From: Ilex aquifolium
Taxonomy: Eukaryota; Streptophyta; Magnoliopsida; Aquifoliales; Aquifoliaceae
DNA: 64,000 bases
NCBI GenBank assembly: GCA_951799425.1
Contig: OX637391.1
Span: 50,625,069-50,689,068 of the forward strand
Direction of reading: 5' to 3'
Shown: one piece after another, positions 48,901 to 61,121 of the stretch
How positions within the stretch are numbered: position 1 is the first letter of the stretch
Layout of the letters: each line of letters opens with the position of its first letter
Translations under genes and position numbers: made by a program
The notes under the pieces: generated by a model
Told to the model about the DNA's origin: nothing
Seen by the model: only the letters and a program-made list of their open reading frames with translations
Database searches by the model: none

Positions 48901-51900
48901 TCTTTCTATAGCTTAATCAATTGCATTAATTACTTTCCTTTTCATCACCATTTGATTCCTGGTGTTGTATTTAGGGACACAAGATATTCAGTGATATTGT
49001 GACAATATAAGCAGATGATAACTGCATTCGATTAAGAAAAAAAAAAAGCAATTTTAACTGACAAAAACGCTTTCCAATTGTCAATGCCTTGACGTCGACG
49101 ATGGGTGTCACAGGGGTTATACACAGCAGTTAATTTATAATTATTCCATAGATCACAAGGTTGGAAATTCTAGACATGACAAACAGGAAGGCACAGAGAA
49201 CTTCTAAGTGATCAGTGATCGGCCATGTTTGATAATGCTTTGGAACTGATATCTCACTCACCCTTTGTCCAAACATTATGGTGCTTGTGGTTTCTGCATG
49301 ATGTCGAGAAGATGGCCCAATTGTTATTACTAGTGAGGTTCTTGCAGATCCTGTTTGATTAAACTCATAGAAATTATCATAAAAAAAACATAAAGATACG
49401 GAGAACGAACAATTCAGGTACATAAACCTCACAGAAATAACTAATGGGCAAGTCACAGTTGTTTCTCTAAGACTACACTCATACTTGTTAGAGTAATCTA
49501 GTACATTAGTAGTAGGGGTAGTTTAGTCATTCATGTTACTATGTTTTGCCCAAGTATATAAGACCGTTATTGTGTAGTTTTCCATTTAACGTTTTGTAAT
49601 ACATACTAAGATTATCTTAATGAGAACCTTTGTCTCTCTCTTTCTATTCTTTATTCTTCTTTGATAAATATTAGCATAGTATTAGAGCAGGTTTGAATCC
49701 AAAATACACCTAATATCACGGCATTATACTGTTAAAACATAGCGGACGAAACTGTTCAGAGCACTAGGGCTAATGTCAGCAAGCTGCGATGACATCGTCG
49801 TCATCCTGGACCAGGGAGAGGCACTACCAGACTCAAAATTTCATGGTTAATCTCATGGTATACTTTGTTTTTGATTTCGTGGCCATTTGATTGGGTTTTC
49901 TAATTTTTGAACCGAACTATGATCTGGGGCTATTTTTATCGAATTTGTTACTTCAAATCTACTCTGAGGGGTGCGATTAGGATTGTTTGGAACCTGGGTG
50001 GTGGATTTGAAGGCAGTAGGTTGGTTTTTGGTGAATTTTTGATAGATTTGGGAGTTCGGCTACCTATTCTTGCCATAAACAGTAGTCAAAACCATAGTTA
50101 TTAATATCGTACGATACGCGATACATATCGTACGATACATTACGATACACCTGAAAAACGATACGTATCGTGTCTCTGTATCGTTTTTGCATTGTATCGT
50201 ACGATACACGATACGATACATCTGATACAATACGATGCATCCGATACGTACGATACGTGACGATTCTGTTTTTTTAATTTTTTTTTCGTTTTTTGGGGCC
50301 AAAATGACATTATTTTACCCTATGACTTATTTTTAAATCACTAGCCAGTAAAATAACATCGTTTCAATAGTTATGGTTTTAAAAAAATAAAATAAAGTCT
50401 ACTGTTAATGTTGTGCAATTGAATTCAAAATTCCTGATTAATATGAAGGTTGTTCAAGCAGTTGATGTTAAAAGTTTGAATTATAGGTCTTTGTATTTTG
50501 ATGTTATTGAACTATGTTGGGAACTTGAATAGTTTGTGAAATATTAATGAAATGCTATGTTATTATGAGTCTATGACTTTTTTACAAAAGTATATATATA
50601 TTTTATTAATAATTATTTAAAAATTATAATTGCGCGTATCTTACGATACATGATACGATACGATACACTATTTTTGAAAAACGATACGCCTTCCGATACA
50701 CGATTTGACAACTATGGTCAAAACTCTTCCTCCTCTCTTTTCTAGTCTCCTTTGGTGTAATCCGGCCCAGTTGATTATGGATCTTGGTTTAGAAGCGGAG
50801 AAGTTGTTTGAAAATTTGGGTTGGTGAAAAAGGTGGGACTGGCTGGTGTTTGAATTTGTTATTGGGCTCCTAGATCTGTGAGATTGAATCTAATTTGTTT
50901 AGCTTCTTTATTTGGGAATATTGCAGGCGGTAATTCTGATTCTCTTCAGGCCATTAGTGTAAAGTCGAATGGGGACAACTATAGCTATGGGGCATATGTT
51001 ATGAAAAACTTTCTGATGGGCAAAGAAATGTGGAGTTATGTTAATGGTGTTGTGCAAGCTCCAACAGTTATTAAGGTAGAAAAGTATGTAGATTTGAAGG
51101 ACAGTTGGGACACCAACAATGCTAAAATCATCACCTGGATTAACAATTTAGTTGATCAGACCATTAGGGTTCACCTAACTACGTTTACCACAGCCAAGGA
51201 AATGTAGGATTATTTGACCACATTGTTTGTTCAGCCTAACTTTGCAACGAAATATCAACTCGAGCATGAAATTCGTGCTACCCGTCAACGTGATAGAAAT
51301 ATACAAGAGTTTTATTCAATCATGACTGGACATTGGGATCAACTGGCACTCGTACTTTCAAAGAGGAGCAGAGATTAGTGCAATTCTTGATGGCATTGAG
51401 AGATGACTTTGAGAGGTTTCGTGGTTCCATTCTTCATCGCTACCCCACTTCCCCCCAAGTTGATGCAGTGGTTAATGAGTTCTTGGGTGAGAAGGTGCAT
51501 CTTAAGACTTTTTCTGGAAAGAGGCTTCTTTCATTGCCTACTCAGATTACATTAATTGTTCCTCCAAAAAGGACTTCTAATTCACAGAATAAGTACCGAG
51601 ATAAAATCGCCTCAGATACGTGTGGATTTTGCAGTGAGAATGGTCACTAGAAGGCACAGTGCCCTAAATTGGTGAGCAAGAATACACGGGGACCGCTCAA
51701 TCAGCCTTTTAAGCCCAAAGACTACTATACAGCAACAGTTGCATCATCGGTGGATAAGTTACTCCCATCAACTCCTAACTTGACTACAATTGCTGATAAA
51801 TTACAAAGCCTTCATCAACTAGGTACTCTATCAGTTTCTCCCTCAACAGGGTCATTCACTTCAGGTTCCTCAGATATATCTTGAATTGTCTGGGTCTTTG

Positions 51901-54900
51901 ACTCAAGAGTCACCCATCACATGACTAGTAATTCATCATTATTTGTATCTATTGTTTTGCCTCCCTCTATATCTATCCTTGTAGCCAATGACACTCCAAT
52001 GTCTTTGGTTGGTGTTAGAACAATTATGTCTTCCTAGCTTACACTTCTTGATGTTTATTATATTCATCAACTCACTTTGAATTTAATTTCAGTTAGGCAG
52101 TTGTTTGATTCAGGATTTTTAATTCACTTTTTATCTACTAGTTGTGTTGTGCAGGATCCATGGTCTAAGAAACTGGTTGGGACAAACCATAGAAATGGAG
52201 GGTTGTATGTGTTGGACGAGCTTCATGTTCCCGAAATTGTTGCCTCTACTGCTAATTTATTTTCTTTTCAATTAAGTTGTGTGGGTCATGTTTCTCATTC
52301 TCGTTTGAAATTTTTAACTTCTACTAGTAGTTTGGGTAGGTTAAAGAGTCATGATATTTCAGATTGTAGTGGATGCAAGTTGGCTAAATTTACTACATTA
52401 CCTTTTAATAAAACTAATTTTAGCTCTTTTGCGCCTTTTGATCTTGTACATTTTGATATTTACGGACCAACTCTTATTGTTACTAAAGGAAGGTCTAAAT
52501 ATTATGTATCTTTTATTGATAATCATACTAGATATTGTTGGCTCTATTTGATGAAACGTAGGTCTAAATTTTTTTGTCTTCACTGTTTTTTGTGCTATAG
52601 TGCGTATTCCATATTCTTTTACTATCACATGCTTCCGCAGTGATCAAGGAGAAACATATTCCTTTAGTTATTTTCATGACTTGTTGAAATCTAATGATAC
52701 TATTTATCAGTCTTCTTGTACTGACACACCTGAGCAGAATGGAGTGACCGAGCGAAAACATCATCACATTATTGAGACGGCTCGTTCTCACTTATTGTCA
52801 ACCAATGTCCCTAGGTCATTTTGGGGTGAAACAATCCTTATAGCAGTTCACCTGATTAATTGCATTCTCATAATCCTCAATTCTGCTATCTCATCCTTTA
52901 AAAAACTATGGTAAGACACCTGATTATTTCTTCGTCCGTGTGTTTGGATGTACATGTTTGGTTTTGCTACTTAGTGTTAATCGTACTAAACTCTTTGTTC
53001 GTTCAGCCTTATGTGTTTTTCTTGAATATGATAAGGGACAAAAAGGATATCGATGTTATAATCCTAGTATACAAAAACTCTATATTTTTTACCATGTTGT
53101 CTTTATGGAACATTTTCCTTTTTTCTCTATTCCATCTAGTTCTTCATCTCTGCATAAATCTGATCTCATCTATATTGATCAATTTCCCTGTGATGTTTCC
53201 CCAAATACATATGTTGGAGATATGACTATGTCTGATCTGCCTTCCTCCTCTTCTTCTTCTTTGCCTGATTTGCCGATTACCCACCCCTTATTGTGCATAT
53301 TTATGTTCGCAAGACTCCTATTGTCTCTGCCACAGATGTTGTGACTTCTGCATCTCCTGTCACCCAATCAGATTCTGGCACCGTGAATCACACTCCTCGC
53401 TACCCTCAACACACTCAAAAGTATCCTGATAGGTTTGGCTTTTCCAACTCTTGTTACTTTTTTTATTTTTGTTCTTTCTTGACTTTTATACACTCTCTGT
53501 CTGAACCAACCTCCTGCAAGGAAGCTATCTTTAATCTTCTTTGGCAACAGGCTATGGATGAGGAGTTTTTTGCTTTACATAAGACTCAAACTGGGGAGTT
53601 GATGTCTTTACCTCCCCATAAACACACAATTAGTTGCAAGTGGGTTTACAAAATCAATACCCAATTTAACGGTTCTGTGGAAAGGTACAAGGCTAGATTA
53701 ATAGTTAAGAGATTTGCTCAAGAGTATGGACTTGACTACGATGAGACTTTTGCTCCTACTACTAAGATGATCACGGATCGCACAGTAATTGTTGTGGCAG
53801 TTATTTGTCAGTGGAGATTATCTCAGATGGATGTGAAAAACATTTTTCTCCAAGGTGATCTATCTGAAAAGGTTTATATAACTCTTTCTGAGTTGTCTCA
53901 TAGTCCTGGTCAAGTATGCAAACTTCATAAGGCTTTTATACGACCTTAAACAGGTCCCAAGGGCAGGGTTTGCAAAGTTTTCTTCATTCATATGTGAATT
54001 AGGTTTTTGTGCTTGTAATCATGATTTTGCTCCCTTCCTATGATCCAGTTCTTCAGGTTTTATTTTTCTATTATTTTATGTGGATGATATAATTATTATT
54101 GGTGATGACAATACTAGTATTCGACTGTTAAAAATTCAGTTAAAGGATAACTATGAGATGAAAGATGTGTCAACTACAGTAGTTCTTAGGGATTGAGATT
54201 ATTTCCTCTCCCAAAGGTTATCTTCTCTTCCAGTCAAAATATGGCTTAGATGTTATTCAACAAGCTTGCTTATCGGATAATCAGACTGTTGACACACCCT
54301 TAGGGCTCAATGTTCATTATACTTCCTCTGATGGTTTTCTCTAACCCGACCTTACCATATATCGTACTATTATTGCGCATTTGGTATATTTTACTGTTAT
54401 TCTTCCAAATATAGCTTTTGTCGTTCATGTAGTTAGTCAATTTGTTGTTTCCCCTTTCACTCTTCACTGGTCTGCTGGTATTCGGATTCTTTGGTATCTT
54501 CGAAGTACGTTGCATCAGAGTTTATTATTTTCTTCCTCACCATCTCTGAAACTCCGAGCTTACTCTGACGCAGACTAAACTGGTTACTCTATGGATCGCA
54601 AGTTCATCACTGGTTTTTATCTCTTTTTTGGTGATTCTTTTATTTCGTGAAAAAGCAAGAAACAAACTGTTGTGACTCAATCCTCTACTGAAGTTGAGTA
54701 TCGTGCTATGACATTCACTGCAGTAGAGATAGTTTGGTTGCATTGGCTGCTTGCTAACCTTGTCATTTCCTTGTCTACTCGTACTTCTATGTATTGTGAT
54801 AACACCAGTGTCATTCAAATTGCCAATAACTCAGTGTTTCATGAGCGCACAAAACATATTGACATTGATTGTCACTGTGCGCCATCATCTTCAGCTGGGC

Positions 54901-57900
54901 ACGATATTTCTCCCCTTCCTTTCTTCTATCATGCAATTGGTTGATTTCTTTACGAAGTCTCACACAATCGCGTGCTTCCGTTTCCTTCTTGACAAACTCT
55001 TGATATTTGATACTACCACATTATGAGTTTGAGGGGGAATGTTAGAGTAATTTAATACATTAGCAGTAGGAGTAATTTAGTCATTCATGTTGCTATGTTT
55101 TGCCCTCTTGTTATGGTCCAGTTATCCATTTAATGTTTTGTAATACCGACTTAGTTTATAATCTCTTTGTCTCTCTCTCTCTTCTTTCTTCATTGATAAA
55201 TCTTATCAGTTTTATGTTCAATTGAAGTGTAACTCCAATACTACACCCCATATTATAAATAACATTACATACATGATACTACTAAAAGACATTAATGTAA
55301 CCAAATGAGAAGTAGAACAATCAGGATCACCTCCGAATGAATCGCGAAGCAATCTTGTCAGCTTAGAATCTCTTGTGGGTATATGAGGACTATTTTCAGC
55401 CAATGCATTTATACATTTTCCCAGTGAGGTAAGGGAAAGATTGATAAATTTAGCCTCTTCAGCCAAGTGACCTTCGCTCCCTAAAACATGTAAAACCAAT
55501 AATGTAAAAGATTTGGAAGGATGATACCTATTTTACCATTCACAGAAAAAGATATATAACTAATATAAGGCTGCTATTTTATGATTAACAAACACTAATG
55601 AGATGAAAATTAACTGATATATCATGCAATTAGCCCACCATCAATGAAGTTCACTCAAAAAAGAGATGAAAGAAAGAAGAAAATAATGTAAAAGAAGCAA
55701 CAGGTAGCAGGAATGCAAGGTACAGAATGACACAATTTCATACTATAAACAACAAACCAGATTTGTCTAATCGCTCAGATCCTGCAAGATCAACAATCAG
55801 CAACTTGCTTTTTCGAACAGTAGGTATACCGTGGACGGTGGGTAAAACACTTCTGTTGTCCTTTTCTTGAACATGAAAATCATCTTCTTTCTCATGGACA
55901 GATCTTCTAACGTAAACCTATAGAAACAAGAAAAAAAATGGACGCAGATAAACATTAAAATAGCAATTTTTACTGACTAATTTGAAACATGACAAAGATA
56001 TTCTCTACGAACTTAAACATGAATATAAACAAAGGAAACATTGAGAGTGAAGCTGGGGATAAAAACACATTGTTTATCGTTTAAAGAAATATACTTTTCC
56101 GGGCAGTCTTTAAAAAAACTGATTACAAATTCTGACAAAACATACCATAAGAATCGCATGACTACGTGAAGATTCTGTATTCAGCTTTGTATTTGCTGCA
56201 TGACGATTTGCTTCTCCAATTTGCAGTAATTGCAAAAAGTGGTCAAAATCTTGAATTTTAACTACTGAAGCGCCGGGTAGTGACACTTCCCCCGTCTTTG
56301 GGTCTTCAACTATTGGGATGTTAATCTTTTCAGGTACGAGCAAATCTTGTATAGATTCCATGTACAACTAGTGGAATAACAAAATGTGAGACTGCTTCAT
56401 GGAATTTAGGAGTGGTATAATTCATCACAAAATAACATGAAGATCTCTTAAAAGATGTTTAGTAGTCTGATGAGAAGTAAGCCTGAAGTTAGCATTGCAT
56501 TCACTTGAGAGGTTAAATGAAAATACACATTGATCTATGTAAGTACACACCTTTATATCGTAAGTGACAATGCAATCAGAATAGAAAATTACAAACCGAG
56601 CATAATAAGTAAAAGAACTAAGTAATGTATTCAAGTAAATTCATGTGATAGCTACGTCTCCATCAGCATGATACTTTATTTCCACTAAGACATCAGTCTA
56701 AAGAGAAATTAGAACATAACTGCAGCTTCATGTTGGCAATTTTATAAACTAAAACACGGCAGCAAGAGAACTTGAGGCTGTGTTTGGTTTAAATCTTCAA
56801 ACCTATTTTTTGTTCTCAAAACCTTAAAAAACAATGAAAACTCATTTGGTTAGAGTTTTTGTTCTCAAATTTTCGGGAAAAAAGTGAGAATTGGAGCAAA
56901 AAAATAGAAAACAAGTCACACTTGTTTTCAGACTTTTATGCCGAAAATTTTGAAAATAAGGAGAACAAAACTCTTTAATGAGGTCTTCCCTTTAAATCCC
57001 CTTAGCAGCAAAACTAGTCATAGTATATAGGCTTCCTTTTTTTTTTCCCTTCCTCTCTCTCTCTCCACTTTGTCTCTCAAACAGAACGAATACACACACA
57101 GAGCTCGTCTTCTCCCGCTCTCTCTCTTCACTTTGCCTCTCAGATAGAACGAGCACACACACATAGAGGGAACTTGTCTTCTCCAGCATCTTCTTCTCCA
57201 CTGCAACCAAAAGCTTCAAATCTGATCTCTCTCTTTCGCAACAACTGCAGCTTCAGATCTGAGCACAGATTTGTGTGCGTTTGTGTGCGTGCGCGTCTGT
57301 GTCTGTGTGTGAATGTGTATGTGTGTATGCGTCTCTGTGTGTGTGCATGTGTGTGTGCATGTGTGTCTGTGTGTGTGCGTGTGTGAGTGTGTTTTGTGGA
57401 GACAGAGAGTGGGGAAAGAAAGAGAGGTGAGAATTGTGGATTATTATCCAAACAGATATTATAATTTTTGTTCTTTAAAACTATTTTCAAAAATATATAA
57501 CCAAACTGGTTTTGCAATCTAAAATTTTTAAAAATACTTTCTAAAAACTCTTCCCAAAAATAGTTTTTGAATACTATTTTTTGAGATGCAAACCAAACAG
57601 GCCCTAAATTTTCCATCTTTCCTTTAAACATTCTTACCTTTCACTTTTTGTTTAATTCAACACTTTGTAACAGATTGTACCAACAAGTACATGATATCAA
57701 CACAAGAAAACAATCAAAAACGGGTTAAGAAACTCTCTACGGGCAATCAATCATCATATTGTTACAGTACACAGGCCAAATTGGTTAGTACTTAGTAGCA
57801 ACTCAAGGCCTCACGGTAATATGTTACTAGTCCTCAATATATTTAGGTTAATTTGCAAAGAGATGTTATATCCCCCATCCAATTATTAGAACCACCCAAA

Positions 57901-60900
57901 GTTAATTTATATGGTTGAGGGGCTCTCCACTCATTGTCAATTGATTTTAAGTTTGATTGTTTGACATGGTATGTATAGTTGTTTGTTTGTTTGTTAACGC
58001 CACATGGGGGCTCAGGTCCCACGTGAGAAAGGGTGCAAAGAGATATTCTATCCTACATCAAATTAATTTTTTTTTATTTGGTGAACCTCGACGGTGCGAG
58101 GAAATTTTATTGATTAAAAAGTAAAATTACACCTAGCTAGGGGGGGACGTATGTACATTACCCCTCGATGCAAGCTAAATACATGAAAGTATTAAAATAA
58201 AGGAAAGCAAAATGCATGCTAAGTAGTATCAAAATGCATGCCAAGGTTAGTCTATATGTTTGAGAGGCCACTTTACTAATTGCCAAGTGGTTTTGAGTTG
58301 GATGCTCTAACATAACTAAAGCTTATCCAACTAAATTTGTTTGCAAAAACTAAGTTTAAAGGTCTCTACATTCCACTACTTATTTTTTACTATTTGCAAA
58401 GATGAGTACAAAGTCCTTATCAACCAAAGTTCCAAATGTAAGCCTATTTCTTAACGATTTTATACAGAATAATTTCACCTAAATCTTTGGCATATACAGA
58501 AATAATGTTGTTCTAGAAAATCATCCTACAAGCATATTTATCTATATCTATACTACTAATAAAAGAAAACCAAGGTGAAAAACTTTTGATTTTCATTTTT
58601 ACCCTTAATTATTAATATAATGTCCATCACATCCTTAATGTCTTTTGATTTTCTATGATAAATATATTGTTACTTACTTCATTCATGTTACTTAGTCCTA
58701 ACATATTAATTGGTCTTTAAATGCAGCACCTGAAAAGAGATCATCCTGAAGTATATCTTCAAAAGTTATGCACTAGAAATCAAAGAATGATAATTATTAT
58801 AGACCTTTTGAGTTTCTTACGGCCTCTACTTCTTTACAATATCTACAACAAAGGTTATTCTCAATCATCCTCACCAAATGGATCATGACAAATTCTCAAA
58901 GGTACATTTGCCTGATAATAATTACATTTTATATATGTAAGGGTTTTTCAAATGGAATGAATCAGATTTCTTTTCTAAATCCAAGCTTCATATAGCAAAA
59001 AAGCATTTATAATGAGGAAGTGCGACACTAAAGAGCTTAATATCCAATTATACTCCACATAACACTTCTCCTGAGATGTAAGGTGAAGGCATATCATTGG
59101 ATTTTTACTCTGCTAGCTTTGCTTCTGGTGCAATTGTATATTTTTCCTATGCTCTACCAAAAGGTTAGTTCATGCGTGCAATCATAAATCTTCTTTTGCA
59201 TCATAACCTATTTACGAGATCTAAATAGTATGATTATGATATGTGATACAAAAATTTGATTGTTACTGTGACATATTCGTGTATTAAATTCTAAATTATA
59301 TAGTTCTATGGTTTTCTTACTAATTGGATCACGGAATCCTTAATGCATCATCCTCTTAAGTTTATACTTAACCCTATGAATTTTTTTTAATAACGTTCCA
59401 ACACCCATACCATTTTTGTTGCACTTAGAAAAGTTTGTTTTTTTTTTTTTTGCAGAGAAAGTCAAACCCCAAAACTGTATCAAATTACAAAAGCAATCAC
59501 TCTCGACATAATTTAACCACAATAAACAGAAACAAAATATTATAATTTTAATCATCATCCACTAGTACCTGCAAATAGGAGACTTCTACGCTATCAGATG
59601 CTGAAGATATATTGGTCATTATGTCCTCAAAAGCTCTAACCATAATACCACGCTCAGAAACATCATCTTTACCCAATCTTCCAAGTGTGTAAGTCTTGCC
59701 AGTACCTGTTTGACCGTAAGCCATAACTGTCCCATTATACCCATTCAACACACTCTGCAAAAGTGTATTGAATAAACTTTATGCGATCAACATTCATCCG
59801 AAGTCCAAAACTATTCATGCAAGCCACAAAAAATCATATATGTGAATATATTCATGGAGAGCATGATAACAAGAAAATGGACTATAAGGTTTATTGGTGA
59901 ATCAAGTTGTGTTTTCGATTAGCTTTGGATTTGTATCAATGTATCATGCTACTAGATTTCTTTTTCTTTTTATATAATGTTGAGGAATTAAGGAATTTGA
60001 TAGCCAAGGATGTTGTTGAGGTGTTGAGTCCATGTATTTGTCCTACATTGACATAGAGATGGTTATTGGGCTTGGTTCAGCCAAGTGGCATCAGAGTTGA
60101 ACCTACCTCACAACTATAGGGTAGGTTCATAAATAGACATGCTTCGACAAATCCTATATGGAAACATTCTCTCGCGGGCTCACATTCAAATGAGTTGGCA
60201 ACATGTTTGAGTGTGTCCCAAACTCCTATAAGGTCTATGGGACAAGATTGAAGAGCTTGGGCCGCTTGATCAGGTCCCACATAGGTAGGGGTGTTCAAAT
60301 TTTTGATTACCCGCATATTCTAACCCTAATCGACTAATGCAAAAACTTAGGTAGGCCAACAGAAGAATTTTTGATATTCTGTAAAAATCGGGTAGGAATA
60401 CGGAATACCCACAAAAATTATGTATTCCTACCCGATCCTACTTGCATATATATATATATATATACACAAATATATATACACACACACACATATATATATA
60501 TACACAAATATATATACACATATATATATATTAACATTTTAATATAGATATATTTATTATATTTATGCAACAATTATGATGCATTGAAGTTTATGGCTTT
60601 CTTGTTGTATTTTATTGTAATTGTTTATGTATTATCGAATTTATTGTATTTTCTTTAGTGTTATTAGTTTATTGTGCTGATTAATTAGTGCAGATTACTT
60701 AATTGAATTGTTAAAATGATCCAAAAATTAATAACTAAAAAATATGTGCTCACCCGATTTCCTACCCGATTGTTTTGGACGGATTCGGGTAGTAATAGTA
60801 CACTTGATCGAATAAGGTCGGTTAAGAAAAAAATTTCCGCAAAGGATCGAGAAGGAATATAAAATACCATAATTTCTACCCTAACACCCTTACACATAGG

Positions 60901-61068
60901 AATGGCAGTGGACTGGGAGAAAACGAGAATTCATTCAAAGTTGCCCTTTTGAACTGGGGATGAATCATACGTATTGAACGGCGGATATATACAGAGACAC
61001 CCGTATAAACCCATCTAAGAATGGATGCAGGGGTAGACCGAATATCCCCGCCCCACTAAACAAGTTAG

Positions 61069-61121
<53 letters not shown>

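Larger units (their letters stand above)
49486..55208 (+). mobile_element. Degenerate full-length Copia retrotransposon with nested MITE
   Basis: The left LTR is 49486-49676 (tgttagagtaat to attagca) and the right LTR is 55040-55208 (tgttagagtaat to cttatca), clearly diverged from each other. A tagtattagagcag primer-binding site follows the left LTR and a gagggggaa tract precedes the right. Gag, zinc knuckle, protease, integrase, RT and RNase H follow in Copia order. A 624 bp MITE (50093-50716) sits in the leader. Flanking bases atact and gtttt do not form a target duplication. The element fills kinesin intron 49351-55330 apart from about 260 bp and is antisense to the gene. Confidence 0.87.

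Noticed and set aside
49481-55213. Target duplication for the 49486-55208 Copia element
   Set aside because: atact and gtttt do not match; the element may be recombined or its ends eroded.
57140-57631. 163-codon minus-strand reading frame
   Set aside because: Thr/His-rich product comes from the GT microsatellite inside a MITE; no domain and no conserved context.
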